Assembly (NCBI GenBank): GCA_027030825.1
Contig: JALVEM010000500.1
Location: 1-7,064 of the forward strand
DNA from: Thiohalobacter sp.
GTDB lineage: Bacteria > Pseudomonadota > Gammaproteobacteria > Thiohalobacterales > Thiohalobacteraceae
Direction: 5' to 3'
DNA length: 7,064 nucleotides
Shown here: positions 1 through 5,487 of the stretch, piece by piece
How the letters are laid out: every line of letters begins with the position of its first letter
Numbering within the stretch: the first letter of the stretch is position 1
The notes under the pieces: generated by a model
Seen by the model: only the letters and a program-made list of their open reading frames with translations
Databases searched by the model: none
What the model was told of the DNA's origin: nothing
Made by a program: the position numbers and the translations under genes

Positions 1-509
1 TACTCGCGGTGCACGCGATAGCCGACCGCCTCGAGCAGATTGGCCACCGTGGCGCCGTAGGCGGCCCCGCGGCCGTGCCCCACGTGGAGGGGCCCTGTGG
101 GATTGGCGGAGACGAATTCCACCTGGATCGGCGCGCCCCCGCCATGGTCGCAGCGTCCGAAGTCCGGGCCGGCGGCGAGCGCCTCGCGCACGCTCTGATG
201 CCAGGCGGCGTCGGAGAGGAAGAAGTTGACGAAGCCGGGGCCGGCGATCTCGACCTTCGCCACCAGCTCGGAGGGAGGCAGGGCGGCGACCAGGGCCTCG
301 GCGAGCTCGCGCGGCTTGCGCCGCGCCGGCCTGGCCAGCACGAGCGCCAGATTGGTCGCGAAATCGCCATGGGCGGGATCGCGGGTGCGCTCCACCTGAA
401 TCTCCGGATGGACCTCCGGGGACAGGGTGCCGTCCTCGCGCAGTGCCGAGACGGCCTGCTCGAGCAATTCCCGGATCTTTTCCTTCATGTCGGTCTGGGG
501 GATGGTCAT
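1..509 (-). CDS. argS: Arginyl-tRNA synthetase, N-terminal 169 residues (partial at window edge)
   Basis: This class I aminoacyl-tRNA synthetase charges tRNA-Arg with arginine in the cytoplasm. Read on the minus strand, the visible part starts MTIPQTDMKEKIRELL and holds the ArgS N-terminal add-on domain (about residues 8-100, with the conserved AGPGFVNFFL at 89-98). The catalytic core then begins with EFVSANPTGPLHVGHGRG at 131-148. HVGH at 142-145 is the HIGH-type ATP-binding signature in its usual ArgS setting. The KMSKS-equivalent, anticodon-binding domain and stop lie outside the window. The ATG at 509 has no Shine-Dalgarno sequence (the preceding bases are pyrimidine-rich), and neither does Met8, an alternative start. 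A candidate promoter lies so close that the transcript may be nearly leaderless. The gene follows the PEGA/SHOCT gene by 58 bp. The family assignment is secure; the start is less so. Confidence 0.97.
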   Translation of the reverse strand, partial: MTIPQTDMKEKIRELLEQAVSALREDGTLSPEVHPEIQVERTRDPAHGDFATNLALVLARPARRKPRELAEALVAALPPSELVAKVEIAGPGFVNFFLSDAAWHQSVREALAAGPDFGRCDHGGGAPIQVEFVSANPTGPLHVGHGRGAAYGATVANLLEAVGYRVHRE

Positions 510-519
510 GGAGGAGGCT

Positions 520-548
520 ATTATCCCGATCGTGGGACGGCTTGGAAA
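520..548 (-). promoter_or_regulatory. Candidate sigma-70 promoter immediately upstream of argS
   Basis: On the minus strand, TTTCCA (543-548; 4 of 6 to TTGACA) and GATAAT (520-525; 5 of 6 to TATAAT) are separated by exactly 17 bp in the 58-bp gap before argS. The -10 ends 10 nt before the ATG, so transcription would start about 3 nt before it or at it. That would give a leaderless or almost leaderless mRNA, which fits the missing ribosome binding site. This is a pattern match only; read-through from the upstream gene is also possible. Confidence 0.4.
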
Positions 549-567
549 GGAAGGCGCCGGCAGCGGA

Positions 568-1083
568 TTACTCGTCCACTTGTTCCAGGATCCGGCGCCG
601 GATGTTCGCTTCCTCTTCCGCAGAGATCAGGCCGTCCTCGAGCAATTCCTGCAGGACCTTGAGCTGGCGCAGGCGGCGCCGGTAGGGATCCGTTCTTCGG
701 GTGGCCTGCTTCGCGCCCGGAGCGGATTCGGGGCGGGCAGGCGGTGCAGGCATGCCCGTGTCCGTGCACTGCAGACGCAGATGGAGGCCTTGTGTCACGT
801 CCTTCAGGGTGACCCGGTGGCGAAGCGGTCTGCAGCCGGGATGGCGCAGTTCCACGACCCCGTACCATGGCAGGCGTTCGTCGGGGAAGTCGTTGGGATA
901 GATGGCGCGTTCGGGAATGCTCAGCGGCGTGGTACCGAGCAGGCCGCCGATGCCGTGGACTTCGGCGCCGGACGGATCGGATTCGATGCGCAGCTGCCGG
1001 ATCTGAAGGGAGGCGGCATGGGCAGACAGGCTGGCGACACCGAGCGCCAGGATCAGTGCCAGAGCCGGTTCAGAACGCAGCAT
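568..1083 (-). CDS. Secreted PEGA-like / SHOCT-domain protein, function unknown
   Basis: This 171-residue protein has a likely Sec signal peptide (residues 1-23 or 24, ending SLSAHA). Residues about 28-106 resemble a PEGA-type beta module, with the hallmark IESDPSGAEVHG (33-44) followed by LLGTTPLSIPE (48-58) and the later HPGCRPLRHRVTL. A Pro/Ala-rich linker (111-128) leads to a C-terminal helical hairpin, LRQLKVLQELLEDGLISAEE (138-157), followed by a short basic helix. That hairpin matches the SHOCT (short C-terminal) pattern of Leu-Lys-Leu, Gly-Leu-Ile and acidic residues. SHOCT often ends membrane or secreted proteins and is thought to mediate oligomerisation. The ATG at 1083 overlaps the end of the cytochrome-porin gene by 14 bp with only a weak GGG upstream, so translation is probably coupled. 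A role as periplasmic partner of that porin is inferred from position alone. Confidence 0.8.
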   Translation of the reverse strand: MLRSEPALALILALGVASLSAHAASLQIRQLRIESDPSGAEVHGIGGLLGTTPLSIPERAIYPNDFPDERLPWYGVVELRHPGCRPLRHRVTLKDVTQGLHLRLQCTDTGMPAPPARPESAPGAKQATRRTDPYRRRLRQLKVLQELLEDGLISAEEEANIRRRILEQVDE

Positions 1084-2353
1084 CGAACCCGAAGAGCAGG
1101 TAGTTTTCCTTGCTGAGGTGGCCGGTGTAGTAGGTGCCGGTCTTTTCCCGTTTGTCGAGGAAATCGAAGTTCACCTCGGCCACGCCCTTGACATTGCGCA
1201 TGAAGTAGTAGCTGACGTTGAGCGACAGGCTGTTGATGTCGATGCCTTCGTAGATGGTGTCGGTTCCCGCCAGATCCCCCGCATCGGCGTAATTGTAGAG
1301 GGCGGAGAATACCCAGTGGTCGTCGTGGATGTAGTCCACCCCGGCGAAGCCGCCCTGCCAGCGATAACTGCGTCCTTCCTGAATGAAATCGTCCCAATCG
1401 TTCCAGAGATATTGCGCGAACCACCAGAGACGGCCGTCCAGGTCGCCGGAGAGATCCAGGCCGTAGACACGCTTGCGGGTATTGCGATCGCCGATGGCGG
1501 TGCCGGCATCCCCGGTCGCATTCCGCTGCTTGCCGGCGAGTCCGAAGAGACCCCAGTTTATCGGTCCGGCCTCGCCGCCGATGCGGCCGAACAGGGTCTT
1601 GGAATTGTCGTTGTCGAACATCTTGTCCGGTCGGCGGTAGCCGGGGCTGTTGATGTTCAGGTTGTCCTCGATGCCGTTGCCGTTGGTCAGGCCGAGGGCG
1701 AGATCCAGGGGGCCCAGGGCACGGTCGAAGAGTACGCCGCGGTCATAGGTGATGCCCGCCATGCGATAGGCCATGAAATCCTGGAAGGTCATGCGGGTCT
1801 CGCGCGGAAACATGAGATCGGAGAGCTGGAATTGCCCGAGCATCATCCCGATGCCGGAGCCGAACAGGTCGTCGTGCCGGAACCAGGCATCCTCGACGAT
1901 CACTTCCCCGTTGCCGCCCTTCTCGGCCAGGATGCCGTAGAAGTAGTAGGTGATGTGCTCGCTGAGTGGCGCGCTGGAGAGCAGCTTGATGAGGTAGGGT
2001 GTCTGGAAGTCCGTGTTCGCGTTTTCGCTGGCACCTGTCACGGGATCGATCGACTTGCCCTGTCGTGCCTGGACATAGGCCTGGGCGCGAAAGGCCAGGG
2101 AGGGCGCGGCCGGCAGTGCCAGACGGTCGTCCCCGCCGGAGACGGTGCCCTCTTTCCAGTTCGGCAACCGCATGTTGTTGTCGCGGAAATATTCCCCGAA
2201 CTTGTTCAGTCGCGGAAAGGCCGCATGGCATGCGGCGCAGCTCAGATCGTAACGGCGCGCGAAATCCGGCATGGCGGATGCGCCGGCCATCCAGAAGGCG
2301 AGCAGGCAGCACGAGAAGATCCGGATGTGCAGAAGGGCAGGGCGGATGACCAT
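1070..2353 (-). CDS. Fused monoheme cytochrome c / outer-membrane porin (Cyc2-like)
   Basis: This 427-residue exported protein has a signal peptide (about 1-27, ending MAGASA), then PDFARRYDLSCAACHAAFPR, in which CAACH (39-43) is a heme c binding motif. FGEYFRDNNMR follows at 52-62. The FAR...CxxCH...P.L..FG.. arrangement resembles the heme module of Cyc2, the single-heme cytochrome fused to a porin that takes electrons from extracellular Fe(II) in iron oxidisers. Residues about 85-427 have alternating aromatic/hydrophobic strands joined by Asp/Gly/Asn-rich turns (for example RLWWFAQYLWNDWDDF, 308-323) and end in FGFDAAF. A terminal Phe is typical of BAM-inserted outer-membrane barrels. The start at 2353 is supported by GAGGA (2364-2368) 10 nt upstream. 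It lies 80 bp after priA and overlaps the next gene. Related cytochrome-porins occur outside iron oxidisers, so the electron donor is unknown. Met61 could be a distal heme ligand (inference). Confidence 0.83.
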   Translation of the reverse strand: MVIRPALLHIRIFSCCLLAFWMAGASAMPDFARRYDLSCAACHAAFPRLNKFGEYFRDNNMRLPNWKEGTVSGGDDRLALPAAPSLAFRAQAYVQARQGKSIDPVTGASENANTDFQTPYLIKLLSSAPLSEHITYYFYGILAEKGGNGEVIVEDAWFRHDDLFGSGIGMMLGQFQLSDLMFPRETRMTFQDFMAYRMAGITYDRGVLFDRALGPLDLALGLTNGNGIEDNLNINSPGYRRPDKMFDNDNSKTLFGRIGGEAGPINWGLFGLAGKQRNATGDAGTAIGDRNTRKRVYGLDLSGDLDGRLWWFAQYLWNDWDDFIQEGRSYRWQGGFAGVDYIHDDHWVFSALYNYADAGDLAGTDTIYEGIDINSLSLNVSYYFMRNVKGVAEVNFDFLDKREKTGTYYTGHLSKENYLLFGFDAAF

Positions 2354-2433
2354 GGCTTATGCATCCTCGCAGGGCCTGGGGAAGGCGTGTGGGGAAGTCT
2401 AGTGTTCCCGCATTGGTGCTGCAACTGCACGTG

Positions 2434-4635
2434 TCAATAGAGTTCGACCGGATCGACGTCGAGCGACCAGCGTACCCGGCCGGCGTGGGGGAGGGTGCCC
2501 AGCCGTGGAAGCGCCTTGTCGAGCAACGCATGCAGGGCGGGTCGTTCGGAGGCCAGCAGCAGCAACTGGGCGCGATGGCGGCCCTGGCGGCGGGCCATGG
2601 GTGCCGGTGCCGGGCCCAGCAGGGTGACCTCGCCGCCGGCGGCCTCCAGGCATTGCCGGGCCGCTGCGAGGAAGGCCTCGGGCGGAGCCGGCGAAGGGGC
2701 CTCGGCACGCAGCAGGGCCAGGTGGGCATAGGGCGGAAGCCCGGCCTCGCGGCGCTCGGCGAGGGTGCGGCGGGCGAAGCCGGCATAGCCTTCGTGCACC
2801 AGCGTCTGGAGCAGGGGATGCTCGGGAAAATGGGTCTGGACGAGGACCTCGCCCGGGCGCACTCCGCGGCCCGCGCGGCCGGCCACCTGTTCCAGCCGCT
2901 GGGCGAGTCGTTCCCCGGCCCGGAAGTCCAGGCTGTGGAGCGCCTGGTCCGCGCCCAGCACCACGACCCGCGTCAGGCGGGGAAAATCGTGGCCCTTGGC
3001 CAGCATCTGGGTACCGACCAGGATCAGCGGCTCGCCGGCGTGGACCCGGGCCAGCAGCCGCTCCAGGCGATGCCTGCCGCCGGCCGTGTCCCGGTCGATG
3101 CGAACCACTCGCTCGGCGCCGAAGCGTTCGGCGAGGAACGCCTCCAGCCGTTCGGTGCCCTCGCCGACGGCGATCAGCGCCTGGCTGCCGCACTCGGGAC
3201 ACTGCCGGGGGACGGGGCGCGTGGATTCGCAATGGTGGCAGCGCAGTCGTTGCTGTTTCCGGTGCAGGGTGTAGCGGGCGTCGCAGCGCTCGCATTCGGC
3301 CAGCCAGCCGCAGTCGTGGCAGAGGAGCACGGGTGCAAAACCGCGCCGGTTGAGGAACACGAGGGCCTGGTCGCCGGCCGCCAGCGTCTGACCGATGGCT
3401 TCCAGCGCCGGCTCGGAGAGGCCGGCATGGAGGGGGCGGCTGCGGATGTCCAGCAGGCGGCGGCGCGGTGGACGGGCACGCCCCGGCCGCGAGGCGAGCC
3501 GGACATGGCGATAGCGGCCCTCGAGCGCGTTGCGCAGGGTTTCCAGCGATGGTGTGGCGCTGCCCAGGACGACAGGGATGTCGAGTCGGCGTGCGCGCCA
3601 GACGAGCAGGTCGCGCGCCGAATAGCGGAACCCTTCCTGCTGGGCCAGCGAGGGATCGTGCTCCTCGTCGACGATGAAGAGCCCGGGGCGGGCCAGGGGC
3701 GTGAAGACCGCGGAACGGGTGCCGACCACCACCCCGGCACGTCCTTCGCGGGCCAGCGCCCAGGCATCCAGACGTTCGCGGTCGCTCATGCCGGAATGGA
3801 TCACCGTGACCGGTGCAGGCAGGCGTTCGCGCAGGCGCCGGGTGAGCTGAGGGGTCAGGCCGATCTCCGGCACCAGCAGGAGCGCCTGTCGGCCGGCGCG
3901 CAGGCAGTCCTCGAGCAGGTGAAGATAGACCTCCGTCTTGCCGCTGCCGGTCACGCCCTCGAGCAGGCTGCAGCGGAAGCCCGTGCCTTCCCGCAGGGCA
4001 TGCAGGGCGGCCCGTTGTTCGGGGGTCGGTTCGGGGGCAGCCGACGGGGCCTCCGGTGGCGGCGGGAGCACCGCAGGAGGCGGCAGCGATTCGCGCCGGA
4101 TCAGCCCCCGGGCCTCCAGCCGGCGCAGGATGGCCGCTTCGGGGCGGTCCGGCCAGTGCGCCTCGTCGAGTCCTTCCGGATGCGCGAGCAGCCGGGCGAG
4201 CGCGGCCGCCTGACGGGGCGCGCGCCGTTCCAGCTCCGCCAGGGCCTCGGGGGCGTTCTCGACGGCCCGCCAGCGTGTGAGCGGTTGCCAGCACGGTGCC
4301 TTGCCCTGGCGCAGCAGCACGGGCAGCGCGGCCTGCGCCACTTCACCGATGGGGTGATGGTAATAGCGGGCGGCCCAGTCCAGGAGGGCGACGAGGTCCG
4401 GCGTGAGGACGGGCGCCTCGTCGAGCCTGCGGATGGCCTTGCGCAACCGCTCCGGGGCGATATCGGAGCCGGAGGCCGTTTCCCACAGTACGCCTACCAG
4501 ACGGCGTCGCCCGAGCGGTACCTCGAAGCGTTGACCGGCGGCCAGGGTGCCGATGTCGATATCGTCGGGCGGCAGATAGTCGAGACAGCGGGGAAGCGGG
4601 CAGGGCACGGCGACACGGAGGACGATGGTGGTCAT
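2434..4635 (-). CDS. priA: Primosomal replication restart helicase PriA (N')
   Basis: PriA recognises stalled forks and D-loops, unwinds 3' to 5' and recruits PriB/DnaT or PriC so that DnaB can be reloaded. The product is 733 residues, close to the 732 of E. coli PriA. In order: the 3' DNA-binding domain with RVAVPCPLPRCLDYLPP (7-23); Walker A GVTGSGKT (227-234); DEEH Walker B (323-326) followed by DPSLAQQEGFRYSARDLL, the aromatic-rich loop region; the zinc module with eight cysteines (439, 442, 448, 451, 466, 469, 479, 482) in paired CxxC spacing; GTQMLAKGHDFPRL (541-554); and motif VI QVAGRAGRG (583-591). All key residues are present, so it looks functional. The ATG at 4635 was chosen over an in-frame TTG at 4656: it gives the family N-terminus MTTIVLRVAVP and has AGGGG 9 nt upstream. 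It is the first gene of the minus-strand run, divergent from the sigma-factor operon. Confidence 0.98.
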   Translation of the reverse strand: MTTIVLRVAVPCPLPRCLDYLPPDDIDIGTLAAGQRFEVPLGRRRLVGVLWETASGSDIAPERLRKAIRRLDEAPVLTPDLVALLDWAARYYHHPIGEVAQAALPVLLRQGKAPCWQPLTRWRAVENAPEALAELERRAPRQAAALARLLAHPEGLDEAHWPDRPEAAILRRLEARGLIRRESLPPPAVLPPPPEAPSAAPEPTPEQRAALHALREGTGFRCSLLEGVTGSGKTEVYLHLLEDCLRAGRQALLLVPEIGLTPQLTRRLRERLPAPVTVIHSGMSDRERLDAWALAREGRAGVVVGTRSAVFTPLARPGLFIVDEEHDPSLAQQEGFRYSARDLLVWRARRLDIPVVLGSATPSLETLRNALEGRYRHVRLASRPGRARPPRRRLLDIRSRPLHAGLSEPALEAIGQTLAAGDQALVFLNRRGFAPVLLCHDCGWLAECERCDARYTLHRKQQRLRCHHCESTRPVPRQCPECGSQALIAVGEGTERLEAFLAERFGAERVVRIDRDTAGGRHRLERLLARVHAGEPLILVGTQMLAKGHDFPRLTRVVVLGADQALHSLDFRAGERLAQRLEQVAGRAGRGVRPGEVLVQTHFPEHPLLQTLVHEGYAGFARRTLAERREAGLPPYAHLALLRAEAPSPAPPEAFLAAARQCLEAAGGEVTLLGPAPAPMARRQGRHRAQLLLLASERPALHALLDKALPRLGTLPHAGRVRWSLDVDPVELY

Positions 4636-4644
4636 CCTGCGCGA

Positions 4645-4649
4645 CCCCT
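4645..4649 (-). promoter_or_regulatory. Ribosome binding site that fixes the priA start
   Basis: AGGGG on the minus strand lies 9 nt before the ATG at 4635. It favours that start over the TTG at 4656, which lies upstream of this site and has no comparable sequence before it. Confidence 0.65.
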
Positions 4650-4655
4650 GTGGCA

Positions 4656-4682
4656 ATTATGCAACAGGTGTAGTGCCCGCAA
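4656..4682 (-). promoter_or_regulatory. Candidate priA promoter
   Basis: On the minus strand, CATAAT (4656-4661; 5 of 6 to TATAAT) lies 20 nt before the priA ATG, leaving room for a short leader carrying AGGGG. The best upstream partner is TTGCGG (4677-4682), with a spacer of only 15 bp, so the -35 match is poor. The position is plausible and the prediction is weak. The DnaA box pair lies about 70 bp further upstream. Confidence 0.35.
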
Positions 4683-4753
4683 GTTGGAGGGCATTGCTGA
4701 TCCCGATTCTGACATCAGGCGGCCAACTCCATGTTGGTCAAGGTCTTTTCTCC

Positions 4754-4762
4754 TTATCCACA
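4754..4762 (+). promoter_or_regulatory. DnaA box, perfect consensus (box 1)
   Basis: TTATCCACA is identical to the high-affinity 9-mer bound by DnaA in E. coli and many other bacteria. It forms an inverted pair with the box at 4768, leaving a 5-bp gap. Confidence 0.75.
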
Positions 4763-4767
4763 AAATC

Positions 4768-4776
4768 TGTGGATAA
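4768..4776 (-). promoter_or_regulatory. DnaA box, perfect consensus (box 2), with a degenerate box after it
   Basis: TGTGGATAA is the exact reverse complement of TTATCCACA. A third, weaker copy, TGTGGAAGA (4780-4788; 7 of 9), follows in the same orientation 12 bp later. Two perfect boxes within 23 bp are unlikely by chance in this GC-rich sequence. Confidence 0.75.
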
Positions 4777-4814
4777 CTTTGTGGAAGAAATGGGGCCAAA
4801 CGGATTCAGGTCCC

Positions 4815-4850
4815 GTGATTATTGCATTTTCGTTAAAACGGATATTTTTT
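4815..4850. other. AT-rich stretch, possible DNA-unwinding element
   Basis: This 36-bp segment has only 9 G/C bases (25%), the lowest local content in the window. It includes GATTATTGCATTTT and GATATTTTTT, the latter loosely similar to the 5' part of the E. coli 13-mer pattern. It sits between the DnaA box cluster and the IHF-type site. An unwinding role is inferred from composition and position only; it could simply be promoter DNA. Confidence 0.4.
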
Positions 4851-4873
4851 CGCCACCCGTGCATTGTACGAAG

Positions 4874-4886
4874 AATCAACGAGTTA
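4874..4886 (+). promoter_or_regulatory. Integration host factor (IHF) consensus match
   Basis: AATCAACGAGTTA matches the IHF consensus WATCAANNNNTTR at every defined position and lies in AT-rich DNA, as functional sites usually do. IHF bends DNA sharply and works with DnaA boxes at oriC, datA and DARS2 in E. coli. This 13-mer pattern can occur by chance, so the support comes mainly from its position between DnaA boxes. Confidence 0.5.
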
Positions 4887-4956
4887 AGTTTGATGTGTGT
4901 TTTGGGTCACCGGGTCGTCAAGACTCCGACATATCAGTGTGCATTGAAATTCCGCT

Positions 4957-4965
4957 TGTGCATAA
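4957..4965 (-). promoter_or_regulatory. DnaA box matching the relaxed consensus (box 4)
   Basis: TGTGCATAA is the reverse complement of TTATGCACA, which satisfies the relaxed DnaA consensus TTWTNCACA and differs from the perfect box at one base. It lies 71 bp beyond the IHF-type site. A further partial match, TGTGCATTG, sits just before it at 4938-4946. Confidence 0.5.
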
Positions 4966-5110
4966 ATCCGGTGCTTTTCCGTTTTGTCAAGCCTTTTCGG
5001 AAGGGTGATTCCGCTCGTCAAGGATCCCGGGCGGGGTCCGTCAGTGTCAACCGTTGAGCGTTTCGTGCGTTGTCAGGGGGGCAGAACGGCAATCCATCGA
5101 ACCTGAACAG

Positions 5111-5115
5111 AGGAG
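5111..5115 (+). promoter_or_regulatory. Ribosome binding site that fixes the start of the Arg/Asp repeat protein
   Basis: AGGAG lies 8 nt before the ATG at 5124. It decides for that start over the in-frame ATG at 5070, which would place 18 extra non-signal residues before an otherwise normal signal peptide. Confidence 0.85.
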
Positions 5116-5123
5116 AACAGACT

Positions 5124-5468
5124 ATGAAAGGTTACGGCATTCCGACGCTTCTGATGACGCTGGGACTGACGCTCTCGAGTCCCGTTGTGCAGGCTGCTCC
5201 CGATTTCGGTGACCGGGTCGAACATCGGCTGGACATGAAGGGAGACCGCATCGACCGCCGGCTCGATCGACGGGGCGAACGAATCGACCGCAGGCTCGAC
5301 CGCCGCGCCGCCGAGGCCGCTGCACGCGGGAAGTATGGGCTGGCGAGAAAACTGGACAGGCGCGGTGACATCATCGAGGATCGACTGGACCGCAGGGGTG
5401 ACAGGATCAACCGGCGGTTGGATCGCAAGGGCGAACGGTTCGACCGCCGTTGGGATCGACGGCACTGA
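5124..5468 (+). CDS. Secreted Arg/Asp-rich 11-residue repeat protein, function unknown
   Basis: This 114-residue protein starts with a clear signal peptide (MKGYGIPTLLMTLGLTLSSP, cleavage probably after VVQA at 24). The rest is almost entirely charged repeats such as RIDRRLDRRGE. Units in 11-residue register are visible at 31-41, 42-52, 53-63, 83-93, 94-104 and 105-114, with an Ala-rich break EAAARGKYGLA (64-74) and a short 8-residue unit in the middle. The mature part has about 28 Arg and 4 Lys against 21 Asp/Glu, so it is strongly basic. An 11-residue period fits three turns of helix, so a long charged periplasmic helix is likely. It is the first gene of the sigma-factor operon, 19 bp before the sigma start. 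I recognise the repeat style from uncharacterised proteobacterial proteins but know no function. Binding of acidic partners, polyanions or metals is speculation. Confidence 0.85.
   Translation: MKGYGIPTLLMTLGLTLSSPVVQAAPDFGDRVEHRLDMKGDRIDRRLDRRGERIDRRLDRRAAEAAARGKYGLARKLDRRGDIIEDRLDRRGDRINRRLDRKGERFDRRWDRRH
5214..5465 (+). repeat. Imperfect 33-bp (11-residue) repeats in the Arg/Asp protein gene
   Basis: The mature coding region is built from diverged 33-bp units encoding R-I-D-R-R-L-D-R-R-G-D/E, interrupted by one Ala-rich unit and one 8-residue unit at 5313-5369. Synonymous codons vary between units (Arg as cgc, cgg, cga, agg), so the protein repeat is kept more strictly than the DNA, which suggests selection on the protein. 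Confidence 0.85.
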
Positions 5469-5487
5469 GGAGAGCGATGGCGGGGCG

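Larger units (their letters stand above)
4636..5123. other. Divergent intergenic region with AT-rich core, no convincing gene
   Basis: This 488-bp gap separates priA (minus) from the repeat-protein/sigma operon (plus). Counting by hand, 4741-4980 is about 43% GC (104 of 240), far below the flanking genes. Open frames exist here (plus-strand ATGs at 4625 and 4731), but they lack ribosome binding sites, use different codons from the neighbouring genes and resemble nothing recognisable. The region should contain the promoters of both divergent transcription units. It also carries the DnaA boxes, the IHF-type site and the AT-rich stretch listed separately. Confidence 0.8.

Noticed and set aside
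2354..2433. Terminator or regulatory hairpin between priA and the cytochrome-porin gene
   Set aside because: Only a 5-bp stem (GGGAA/TTCCC) with an 8-nt loop and no T-tract is present. Apart from the porin ribosome binding site, I see no convincing signal in this gap.
1118..2440. 440-codon plus-strand open frame antisense to the cytochrome-porin
   Set aside because: The minus-strand frame has a signal peptide, heme motif and barrel ending. The antisense product shows no recognisable domain and has no ribosome binding site.
4636..4656. Upstream TTG start for priA adding seven residues
   Set aside because: The ATG at 4635 has AGGGG 9 nt upstream and yields the normal family N-terminus and length.
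2359..4776. Very long plus-strand open frame (805 codons) antisense to priA
   Set aside because: It is a shadow of GC-rich coding sequence. The protein is low-complexity Gly/Ala/Gln/Arg without domains, and the opposite strand encodes an intact PriA with every motif.
4754..4776. The inverted repeat of the DnaA boxes as a rho-independent terminator
   Set aside because: The stem is AT-rich, no T-tract follows on either strand, and both arms equal the DnaA consensus exactly, which a terminator would not require.
4625..5057. Plus-strand open frames in the AT-rich intergenic region (starts at 4625 and 4731)
   Set aside because: No Shine-Dalgarno sequence, no recognisable domain, overlap with the priA promoter region and DnaA boxes, and codon use unlike the neighbours.
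5070..5123. Upstream ATG for the Arg/Asp repeat protein
   Set aside because: It would bury the signal peptide behind 18 polar residues, and the strong AGGAG site belongs to the ATG at 5124.
5214..5465. CRISPR-like array or intergenic repeat
   Set aside because: The periodicity is in frame with a signal-peptide-bearing gene, units vary at synonymous positions, and there are no unique spacers.
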